Assembly: GCA_017935525.1 (NCBI GenBank)
Contig: JAGBHJ010000127.1
Span: 1 to 9,141 of the forward strand
Length of the DNA stretch: 9,141 nucleotides
Source of the DNA: Clostridia bacterium
GTDB taxonomy: Bacteria > Bacillota > Clostridia > HGM11327
Direction of reading: 5' to 3'
The notes under the pieces were generated by a model, which had not been told where the DNA came from, searched no databases, and saw nothing but the letters and a program-made list of their open reading frames with translations. A program made the translations under genes and the position numbers. Positions 1 through 5,561 of this stretch are shown here, in pieces. Every line of letters starts with the position of its first letter. Position 1 is the stretch's first letter.

Positions 1-3
1 CGG

Positions 4-112
4 TCTCTCCCTCCGTCAAAAATCAAAGATTTTTGCCACCTCCCTCGTCAGAGGGAGGCATTGGTGAGGCGTTTCCCATGACTACCTTTGCTTTAGAAAA
101 GAGAGAATTTTG
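4..112. repeat. Repeat copy A with two adjacent hairpins
   Basis: This copy contains two perfect inverted repeats side by side. One is 8 bp at 17-24/28-35 with a 3-nt loop. The other is 8 bp at 39-46/51-58 (CCTCCCTC, loop GTCA, GAGGGAGG). They are followed by a 39-nt core (52-90) shared with copy B at 38 of 39 positions, and a tail ending GAGAGAATT near 112. Relative to copy C the hairpin half lies in the opposite orientation. The left end carries TCTCTCCCTCC, resembling the terminal motif of the other copies. The window starts only a few bases away, so the true left boundary is uncertain. The copy overlaps the 3' end of the DUF559 gene and supplies its stop codon. Confidence 0.8.
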
Positions 113-451
113 TACTAAACGATCGATATATTCACATACACCGGGGAAGTTTCGGTCAATATCCAAGTTGCATATTCTGACGATTGTCAAATTCATGGAC
201 TGCAGATCCTTGGTCCGTAGCGCGTCTTTTCTTTCCTGCTCCAGAGTATAATGCCCCCCACCGTCAAGCTCAATTATCAAACTCGCCTTGGCACAGTAAA
301 AGTCTGCAATATAATTTCCGATCGCTTTTTGCCTTTGAAAACGCACAGGGTAGTTTCGCAAAAACTCATACCACAGCTTACGTTCCCATGGGGTCATGTT
401 TTTTCTCAATGATCTTGCCAGTGGTATATTATTCTTGTTATACTCTTTCAT
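23..451 (-). CDS. DUF559 (Vsr-like) endonuclease-domain protein with repeat-encoded C-terminus
   Basis: The 142-residue protein matches the DUF559 family, small proteins related to very-short-patch-repair endonucleases of the PD-(D/E)XK fold. Visible signatures are the opening RSLRKNMTPWERKLWYEFL (residues 13-31), RFQRQKAIGNYIADFYC (38-53, putative catalytic D50), the strand IIELDGGGHYT (59-69, E61, D63, H67) and a following helix with D76. DNA cleavage is inferred from the family. Two oddities stand out. The usual glutamine before the histidine (DGGQH) is glycine here. Residues from about N115 to the stop are encoded by repeat A, whereas the DUF559 core would be expected to end near residue 115. 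Only a weak ribosome site (AGAAAG) precedes the ATG, and I see no clear promoter. The gene lies between repeats A and B in an otherwise gene-poor patch, which suggests transfer. The family call is firm; whether it is active is uncertain. Confidence 0.85.
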   Translation of the reverse strand: MKEYNKNNIPLARSLRKNMTPWERKLWYEFLRNYPVRFQRQKAIGNYIADFYCAKASLIIELDGGGHYTLEQERKDALRTKDLQSMNLTIVRICNLDIDRNFPGVCEYIDRLVQNSLFSKAKVVMGNASPMPPSDEGGGKNL

Positions 452-467
452 GGTTTTTACTTTCTAT

Positions 468-551
468 AATCTCTCACTTCCATCAATCATAGGGAGGCAA
501 TGGTGAGGCGTTTCCCATGACTACCTTTGTTTGAAGTAAGGGAGAGCAATT
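468..551. repeat. Repeat copy B, short MITE-like element
   Basis: This copy of about 84 bp has end motifs AATCTCTCACTTCC (from 468) and an inverted counterpart AAGGGAGAGCAATT near 551, so it resembles an element with imperfect terminal inverted repeats. Its core 491-529 matches copy A 52-90 with one mismatch. Its left 36 nt (468-503) matches copy C 567-602 at 33 positions. It lacks the GC-rich double hairpin seen in A and C. It lies just upstream of the DUF559 start codon, so it forms the 5' flank and possible leader of that gene. Confidence 0.75.
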
Positions 552-566
552 GTTGTGGTTCTTTAC

Positions 567-669
567 AATCTCTCCCTTCCCTCAATCATAGGGAGGCATT
601 GGGGAGGTGTCTCTCATGGCTCCCTCTGACGAGGGAGCTGTCAGCGAAGCTGACTGAAGGAGAGAAATT
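567..669. repeat. Repeat copy C, MITE-like element with double hairpin
   Basis: This copy of about 103 bp is bounded by AATCTCTCCCTTC (567-579) and its near inverted counterpart GAAGGAGAGAAATT (656-669). The left half matches copy B. The right half carries two perfect hairpins: 619-626/631-638 (GCTCCCTC, loop TGAC, GAGGGAGC) and 640-645/649-654 (GTCAGC, loop GAA, GCTGAC). These are at the same relative places as the hairpins of copy A, but the stem sequences differ and pairing is kept. No coding function is evident; the open frames through it are low-complexity readings of the repeat. Confidence 0.8.
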
Positions 670-680
670 ATTGAGTTTTT

Positions 681-736
681 GTGGTCCTTACTACTTTCCC
701 CATCATAGGATGGCATTGGTGAGGTATGATGATGTA
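681..736. repeat. Degenerate partial repeat copy D
   Basis: A decayed relative of copies B and C. GTGGTCCTTACTAC at 681-694 resembles the B-C junction GTGGTTCTTTACAAT from 555. The stretch 707-724 matches the repeat core of copy A (52-69) at 16 of 18 positions, and ATCATAGG precedes it as in B and C. Both ends are eroded and no hairpin is retained. Confidence 0.5.
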
Positions 737-804
737 CAGAACGAATATGTAGCACTGCCTCAAATGTGTATAGCGTCAAGAGTAGTCACGATTATCTGTT
801 GCTT

Positions 805-2286
805 TTATTCCCCAAACTCCCTGCCTATAACAAGCACCTCGTCGTCTGCTTCAATTATAGTTGCGGTGGGGTCCTGCATAAGGATGCGCCGATGCTCGTC
901 GGGACCGAATTTGTCAGACGAATAGGTCAGCGGGTCTGACGGGTCGGAAACGTTTCTGTAAAAGCCGTAGCCGCGGTCCTTGTGTTGAACGTAGGTGTTG
1001 CCCTCCATTTTGGGGAAAGCGCACTTGTAGTCAGTATTCTTTTGCTCGATTCCCATTGCAAAAAGGTTTACTGCGCCCTCGTTAAAAATGTTATTCCTCA
1101 TAACAAAGTTTTCGCCGCAGTTTGCCACGTATTTTGCCTTTATGTGAGCGCCGCCCACCTTGTCCGTCCTCTGCATGCACATTCCGTATGCGGAGTGGCT
1201 GAGAATATTGCCCTCAAACACCACGTTATCCACGTGGGACGGGTTTGTGGGGTGAGTGATGTAGAGAAAATACTCAATAGAGTAGTAGCAGTCGATTGTC
1301 ACGTTGTCCTTAAAGAGTATGTTCAGCATACTGGAGTTATCATCGGGCTCGCCCACCATGTATTGGAATGTCATGCCTGCGTCGTATATCTGGTAGAAAA
1401 GACAATTCTCAATAACGTAGCCGTCGCATCCGCCGTATATCTCAACGCCGTTGCCGTATCGCTCCGCACGGACCAGTCCCTCCTTTGAATAGCTTGATGG
1501 AAGTATGGAGCCGCCTATCCAGCCGAATTCGCAGTTCTGCACTCTTAAATTCTTTAACGTACCCGTTCCAATGCCGTGACTGCCGGTATGCCTTATGCAG
1601 ATATTGTCAATAGTCACGTTGTCGGCATACACGGATATGGTGTTTGTACGCAATGAAAGCTCTATGCTGTCAAAACGATCGCCCGGGTTGCCCTTGTGGG
1701 AGCAGAAATACAGCTTTTCGCTGCGCCAATCGTGGAAAAAGTGGCAATCCTCCTTGACGTCAAAAAATCCGTTGAGGGGATATCTTTTGTCGTGCTGGAC
1801 ACAGCAACCGTCCTTGTCGGAGAATATGGGAATATCCTTTATGCCGTAAATATCGCCGCCGTTAAGGGCGATAAAGCCTACGTCACGGGTCCTGTCAAAC
1901 TTATCAGCACAAAGATACACGTTTGGTGCGGAGGTTTCCTGCCACAAAGAGGGGTCTGCGTAATTCCTTGGGGCGGAGTATATCCTTGGCTTTTGCCCCT
2001 GCCCATATGCGGAATACGTTACGTTTGGTACCAGCACGGTAAAAAATCCACGCCAGAGCCCTCCGCGTCGGAACAAAACGGTGTCTCCGCTGTGAATGGT
2101 TCCGTCCTCGTTTGCGGAGTGTATCTTTTCCAGAGTCTTCCAAGGTGTTTGGGGAGAAAGACCGTCGTTGCTGTCATCGCCGTCGGGGTCAACGTATATA
2201 ATTCTACCCAAAGGCTCGATGGACGGAGTGTTGCGTATCTCCGTAATTCTTTTGTCCGTCAGTTGTCTGATATCGTTCTGTGTCAT
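805..2286 (-). CDS. Right-handed parallel beta-helix repeat protein, no signal peptide
   Basis: The 493-residue protein opens with a charged segment and then YVDPDGDDSNDGLSPQTPWK (residues 31-50). This is the usual entry motif of DUF1565/pectate-lyase-like right-handed beta-helix proteins. Rungs with the spacing and Asn/Ile/Val pattern of a parallel helix are visible at about 222-234, 246-254, 289-299, 321-334, 352-363 and 392-402. Such folds usually bind or cleave polysaccharides outside the cell. Here there is no signal peptide, membrane segment or sorting motif, and about 13 cysteines are scattered through the chain, so a cytoplasmic location is more likely. The substrate is unknown. The ATG lies 10 bp after the stop of the upstream glycosyltransferase, and its ribosome site (AAGGA) overlaps that stop, indicating one operon and probable translational coupling. 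The fold call is firm; catalytic function is not assigned. Confidence 0.8.
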   Translation of the reverse strand: MTQNDIRQLTDKRITEIRNTPSIEPLGRIIYVDPDGDDSNDGLSPQTPWKTLEKIHSANEDGTIHSGDTVLFRRGGLWRGFFTVLVPNVTYSAYGQGQKPRIYSAPRNYADPSLWQETSAPNVYLCADKFDRTRDVGFIALNGGDIYGIKDIPIFSDKDGCCVQHDKRYPLNGFFDVKEDCHFFHDWRSEKLYFCSHKGNPGDRFDSIELSLRTNTISVYADNVTIDNICIRHTGSHGIGTGTLKNLRVQNCEFGWIGGSILPSSYSKEGLVRAERYGNGVEIYGGCDGYVIENCLFYQIYDAGMTFQYMVGEPDDNSSMLNILFKDNVTIDCYYSIEYFLYITHPTNPSHVDNVVFEGNILSHSAYGMCMQRTDKVGGAHIKAKYVANCGENFVMRNNIFNEGAVNLFAMGIEQKNTDYKCAFPKMEGNTYVQHKDRGYGFYRNVSDPSDPLTYSSDKFGPDEHRRILMQDPTATIIEADDEVLVIGREFGE

Positions 2287-2296
2287 AATTCTGTCC

Positions 2297-3439
2297 TTAT
2301 TGGCAATTTACAACCGTGTTGTAAATGATCTCTACCGCATTGCCCAAAAAGCTGCTCTTGAGGTTTTGCTCGCAGAGCCTTAATGAGTCGGGTTTAAGCA
2401 GAATATCTGTACATATCTTTGGGATGTCCTTTGAATCGCTTGCTATAAATGCGAAGTTGTGGTTGGCAAAGAAGTTGTAGTTTGGAGTTTCGCATCCGCC
2501 CACAACGTTCATCAACAGCATGGGCAAGCCTGCAACTCCCGCCTCCGTAATGCTGAGTCCGCCAGGCTTGGTTATAAACAAGTCAGCCGCCGCCATAATT
2601 CGCGGGATATCGTTGGAGTACCCCAGGGGTATAAGATTATCCATTCCCAGCTTTTGCAGGGAAGTCAAAAGCTTTTTGTTTGTGCCGCAGGATACTATAA
2701 GCCTTGCTCCATTGGGCAGGGCTCTTGCTATCTCTGCCGCTATGCTCTTGATGGGGCCGCATCCCATGCTGCCGCACATCATAAATACCAGCTTGGCATC
2801 AGCGGGAATACCCAGCTCCAGACGTGCCTGTTGCCTTGTGGGCATGGATAAAAACGCCTTTCGGACGGGAATACCTGACGCCACGGTCCTTTCTCTGGGG
2901 ATGCCACGGGAGGCAAATTCATCCGCAAGGTCCTTATGGGGCAGAAAATAAACGTCTGCGTTGGTCTTTTCTATAAAGGGGTAGCAGGTGTAATCCGTCG
3001 CCAAAAGGAAGTTCTTTATGTCAAGAGGAAATTTCTTCTGCATAAAGTTGATCATTACTGCGGGGAACAGGTGTACGCTTATGATATGTGTGTAGTCGTT
3101 ATCTGCAATGAATTTACGGAGCTTTCTGGTACCGAATATCATTGCTTTTGTCATGTAGTCAGTCTTTTTGACGCGTTGGATATGCTCGTTGGGTGAAAGA
3201 GAGGCTTCTGCAGGAGCCTTTGTACCGCTGTGTGAGTATCCTATATTGAATGCCTGTGGAATATGTCTGTATATGCCCGTAAAGCAGGTGCATATTATTT
3301 TTGATGCCTTGGCGGACAAAAAGCTGAGAGCATCAGCGGTGTCGCACACGTGCCCGTTGGCAACAAAGTATTCCTTTATTGATGTGGCGGAGGAGTTATG
3401 TCCTTGGCCTGTGTTACAAGTTAGTATCAAAACCTTCAT
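2297..3439 (-). CDS. MGDG-synthase-type glycosyltransferase (UDP-sugar:diacylglycerol family)
   Basis: The 380-residue protein has the two-domain GT-B layout of the MGDG synthase/UgtP family, which transfers sugar from a nucleotide sugar to diacylglycerol at the membrane. The N-terminal acceptor domain begins MKVLILTCNTGQGHNSSA (G11, G13, H14), the family's GxGHxxAA loop. TDYTCYPF (148-155) fits the conserved TDY motif. The C-terminal nucleotide-sugar domain includes MCGSMG (221-226) and KPGGLSITEA (291-300, E299), typical of Glyco_tran_28_C. The frame is open a further 118 codons upstream, but that extension runs into the divergent tmcAL gene and lacks family sequence. The ATG at 3439 directly precedes the GxGH domain and follows AGAAAGGCAG. 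A consensus promoter lies about 50 bp upstream. It is first in an operon with the beta-helix gene. Related proteins make other glycosyl transfers, so the sugar and acceptor are not proven. Confidence 0.88.
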   Translation of the reverse strand: MKVLILTCNTGQGHNSSATSIKEYFVANGHVCDTADALSFLSAKASKIICTCFTGIYRHIPQAFNIGYSHSGTKAPAEASLSPNEHIQRVKKTDYMTKAMIFGTRKLRKFIADNDYTHIISVHLFPAVMINFMQKKFPLDIKNFLLATDYTCYPFIEKTNADVYFLPHKDLADEFASRGIPRERTVASGIPVRKAFLSMPTRQQARLELGIPADAKLVFMMCGSMGCGPIKSIAAEIARALPNGARLIVSCGTNKKLLTSLQKLGMDNLIPLGYSNDIPRIMAAADLFITKPGGLSITEAGVAGLPMLLMNVVGGCETPNYNFFANHNFAFIASDSKDIPKICTDILLKPDSLRLCEQNLKSSFLGNAVEIIYNTVVNCQ

Positions 3440-3493
3440 GTTATTGATCTGCCTTTCTTGTAATATGATGCGGTAAAAACCGATTGTAGGATA

Positions 3494-3522
3494 ATTATAG
3501 CACAGAGTTTGAAAAAATACAA
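3494..3522 (-). promoter_or_regulatory. SigA-type promoter for glycosyltransferase-beta-helix operon
   Basis: Read on the minus strand, TTGTAT (3517-3522) and TATAAT (3494-3499) are separated by 17 bp. TGC immediately before the -10 makes it an extended -10 promoter. Transcription should start near 3487, leaving a leader of about 48 nt. A second TGCTATAAA (3537-3545) upstream repeats the extended -10 pattern without a good -35. Confidence 0.75.
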
Positions 3523-3606
3523 CGGAATTTTGTCTATTTATAGCACGCAAAGTGAACAAATGGGCTTTTGTGGAAAGCAAATTGTTATTCTTGTCCGAAA
3601 AAACAG

Positions 3607-3635
3607 TTGAAAAAACGGGGCTTATACTGTATAAT
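3607..3635 (+). promoter_or_regulatory. SigA-type promoter for tmcAL-Nudix pair
   Basis: TTGAAA (3607-3612) and a perfect TATAAT (3630-3635) are separated by 17 bp. The predicted start, near 3642, gives a leader of about 23 nt. That leader contains the ribosome site AAGGAG (3652-3657), 7 bp before the tmcAL ATG. Confidence 0.8.
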
Positions 3636-3664
3636 AGATATATAAGGATAAAAGGAGAAAAAAT

Positions 3665-4897
3665 ATGAGGATAGCGGCAGTAATTTCGGAATACAACCCC
3701 TTCACCCTGGGGCATCAGTACCACATAGAGCAGACCAGAGCGCTGACAAAGGCGGACGCGGTGATAGCGATAATGTCCGGCAATTTTGTACAAAGGGGAG
3801 AGCCTGCGATCTTTGACAAGCAGCTAAGAACAAGGCTTGCCTTGGAGGGTGGCGCCGACGTTGTGCTGGAGCTGCCCACGCTGTTTGCGTTGCAGACTGC
3901 GGAGGTGTTTGCGTACGGCGGCACCAGGATATTGGACAGACTGGGATGCGTGGATTATTTGTCCTTTGGGTCGGAGTCCGACATTTCGTTTTTGGGCAGG
4001 ATAGCGGCGTTGCTGGCTGACGAGCCTTACAGCTTTAAGAAGGAGCTGAACAGAAACCTGGAGGAGAAGATACCCTTTGCTCAGGCGAGGAGCAACACCA
4101 TTGCCGCCTACTTTAACCTTTCTGAGGAGGAAAAGCTGGCGCTTTCCATGCCAAACTCCATACTTGCCATTGAGTACATCAAAAAGCTGATACAGTACGA
4201 CAGTGACATTCAGCCCATTGCCATACAGAGAGTGGGTGGGGGCTATAACGACGAGTCTGAATATACGGATTATCTGTCCGCCACCGCAGTCAGAAAGCTT
4301 ATAAACGACGGCAATTATCCGCTGTTAAATCAAAAGCTCCCCGAAAAGATAGCAAAGATGATATCTGCACAGACCACAAAGGCAAGGGATGAGGATTTTT
4401 TCCCGCTGATGCAGTACAAAATGATGACGTCGGGCGCGGAATATATCGAAGGCATCTCCGGCGTGACGGAGGGGCTGGAAAACCTTTTTGCCGCAAATGC
4501 TTATGCCGCTACCTATGACGAGCTGGTGGAAAACGTGCATTCAAAGCGATACACCAGAACAGCCATCAAGCGGATGCTGTACAATATTTTGCTGGGTATT
4601 ACAAAGGCGGACGTGGAAAAATGCAGACGGGACGACAAATGTCTTTACGCGAGAGTGCTGGGCTTCAGAAGTGAGTCTTCGGGAGTGGTAAAGTACATAG
4701 CGGACAAGGCGTCCATCCCCGTAATAACAAACGTGCCTACGTATAAGAAGGTGCTGAGGGATACCACGCTGTTTGAGTATGATATTCTTGCCAGCGACGT
4801 TTACAAGCTGGTGACGGGTATGCCAAAGAAGGAGGGCAGACCGGACTTTAAGTTGGTGCCCGTAATGAGGGGGAATGATTTCCCTGAGTTGACGTGA
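3665..4897 (+). CDS. tmcAL: tRNA(Met) cytidine acetate ligase TmcAL
   Basis: The 410-residue protein matches TmcAL (formerly YlbM/DUF795). In Bacillus this enzyme uses ATP and acetate to make N4-acetylcytidine at the wobble position (C34) of elongator tRNA-Met, which supports accurate AUG decoding. The nucleotidyltransferase N-terminus is clear: AVISEYNPFTLGHQYHI (residues 5-21) carries the GHxxH adenylation motif, and MSGNFVQRGEPA (37-48) is the family's second signature. VLELPTLFALQTAEVFA and YLSFGSES follow in family order, and QRVGGGYND in the middle matches the usual RRIGAGYND-type block. Length agrees with the 400-430 residues typical of the family. The ATG is supported by AAGGAG at 7 bp and by the alignment of the first motif. 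The 17-bp gap to the Nudix gene suggests cotranscription. The tRNA role rests on the characterised Bacillus homologue. Confidence 0.95.
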   Translation: MRIAAVISEYNPFTLGHQYHIEQTRALTKADAVIAIMSGNFVQRGEPAIFDKQLRTRLALEGGADVVLELPTLFALQTAEVFAYGGTRILDRLGCVDYLSFGSESDISFLGRIAALLADEPYSFKKELNRNLEEKIPFAQARSNTIAAYFNLSEEEKLALSMPNSILAIEYIKKLIQYDSDIQPIAIQRVGGGYNDESEYTDYLSATAVRKLINDGNYPLLNQKLPEKIAKMISAQTTKARDEDFFPLMQYKMMTSGAEYIEGISGVTEGLENLFAANAYAATYDELVENVHSKRYTRTAIKRMLYNILLGITKADVEKCRRDDKCLYARVLGFRSESSGVVKYIADKASIPVITNVPTYKKVLRDTTLFEYDILASDVYKLVTGMPKKEGRPDFKLVPVMRGNDFPELT

Positions 4898-4914
4898 AGG
4901 TGAAAGGAAATAAT

Positions 4915-5373
4915 ATGGAAAAAGAAACAAACTGGAGCCAAAGTGTTGCGGGAGTTATTATAAGGGACGGAAAGGTATTGCTCGCAAGGCATACTTACGG
5001 AAGCGGAAACGGTAAGCTTATTATTCCCGGAGGATACGTTGGCGTTGGCGAGACTCCCGAGGATGCACTCAAAAGAGAGTTTATGGAAGAAACGGGGGTA
5101 GAGGTCGAGCCCCTTGAGATAATCGGTATCAGATTTAATATGCACGACTGGTACGTTGTATTTTTGGGGAAATGGGTCTGCGGTGAAGCAAGGAGCGATG
5201 GTGACGAAAATAGCGAGGTTGTGTGGATGGACATTGACGAAGCGTTGTCGCGTGATGATGTGCCACAACTGACAAAGGAGATGCTGGAAAGCGCAGCCGC
5301 GCGGGGCGGAATGACGAAAAGACCCTACGAGGGCAAGGCTTCGACAGCGCCCCATTCTTTGTGGAGAGTGTGA
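4915..5373 (+). CDS. Nudix hydrolase
   Basis: The 152-residue protein contains a full Nudix box, GX5EX7REUXEEXGU, at residues 40-62: G40, E46, R54, E55, E58, E59, G61. These residues bind the divalent metal used to hydrolyse nucleoside diphosphates linked to another moiety. The preceding strands AGVIIRDGKVLLARH (12-26) and IIPGG (36-40) are standard for the fold. The C-terminal part, with WMDIDEAL and a helix, also fits. The substrate cannot be read from the sequence. The ATG at 4915 is preferred because AAAGGA lies about 6 bp upstream. An in-frame GTG at 4894, overlapping the tmcAL stop as GTGA, is an alternative adding seven residues. It is second in the tmcAL unit and is followed by a strong terminator. 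Confidence 0.9.
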   Translation: MEKETNWSQSVAGVIIRDGKVLLARHTYGSGNGKLIIPGGYVGVGETPEDALKREFMEETGVEVEPLEIIGIRFNMHDWYVVFLGKWVCGEARSDGDENSEVVWMDIDEALSRDDVPQLTKEMLESAAARGGMTKRPYEGKASTAPHSLWRV

Positions 5374-5410
5374 TCAAGACAGTTTAACTCAATATAGCAC
5401 ATATCAACAG

Positions 5411-5450
5411 AAAATGACAGAGAAGACTTTTGTGTTCTCTGTCATTTTTT
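5411..5450 (+). terminator. Rho-independent terminator, probably bidirectional
   Basis: A perfect 14-bp inverted repeat pairs 5411-5424 with 5435-5448. After a G-G mismatch, two more pairs close a TTTT tetraloop. The 3' arm runs into TTTTTT on the plus strand and the 5' arm begins AAAA, so U tracts form in both directions. It lies between the convergent Nudix and HAD genes and would end both transcripts. Confidence 0.85.
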
Positions 5451-5506
5451 ACTGCAGGATGTATTAAATATAATAAATAAAACACGTTATGGAGTTTCTT
5501 GAACGC

Positions 5507-5533
5507 TTGCGGGCGACCAAGGACCGTCCCTAT
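5507..5533. repeat. Possible remnant of a GGGCGACC/GGTCGTCCCT-type intergenic repeat
   Basis: GGGCGACC closely followed by ACCGTCCCT forms an imperfect inverted repeat with a bulge. It resembles dispersed intergenic repeats I recall from many bacterial genomes. It lies between the bidirectional terminator and the HAD stop codon and has no coding role. There is only one copy in the window, so the assignment is weak. Confidence 0.3.
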
Positions 5534-5561
5534 TTTTTATCACACAAGCTGATGGTTGATA

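Larger units (their letters stand above)
452..804. other. Gene-free stretch made of repeats
   Basis: This 353-bp interval between the DUF559 start codon and the beta-helix stop codon consists mainly of repeat copies B, C and D with short spacers. The last part, 737-804, shows no recognisable gene, promoter or strong hairpin with a U tract. The beta-helix operon on the minus strand must terminate here or beyond. The hairpins of copy C could slow transcription, but they lack a following run of T on either strand. Confidence 0.6.

Noticed and set aside
1..736. CRISPR array
   Set aside because: The repeats are long, unequal, few, contain paired hairpins and have no uniform unique spacers or cas genes nearby.
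582..779. 65-residue open frame on the minus strand with SPMPPYD and APSSEGA segments
   Set aside because: It is a reading of repeat copies C and D with no independent coding signal; such Pro/Ser/Gly peptides arise from these repeats in any genome that carries them.
982..1488. 168-residue plus-strand open frame opposite the beta-helix gene
   Set aside because: It is antisense to a well-supported gene, has no ribosome site or recognisable domain, and its composition is that of a mirror frame.
3440..3793. N-terminal extension of the glycosyltransferase frame by 118 codons
   Set aside because: It would cross both promoters and overlap the start of tmcAL. The added residues show no family similarity, and the ATG at 3439 with a ribosome site directly precedes the GxGH domain.
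4541..4930. 129-residue minus-strand frame across the end of tmcAL
   Set aside because: It lies antisense to tmcAL and the Nudix start; no motif or ribosome site supports it.
5451..5500. TATAAT-like box near 5474 on the plus strand
   Set aside because: No usable -35 at proper spacing and no plus-strand gene downstream; it is simply AT-rich intergenic sequence.
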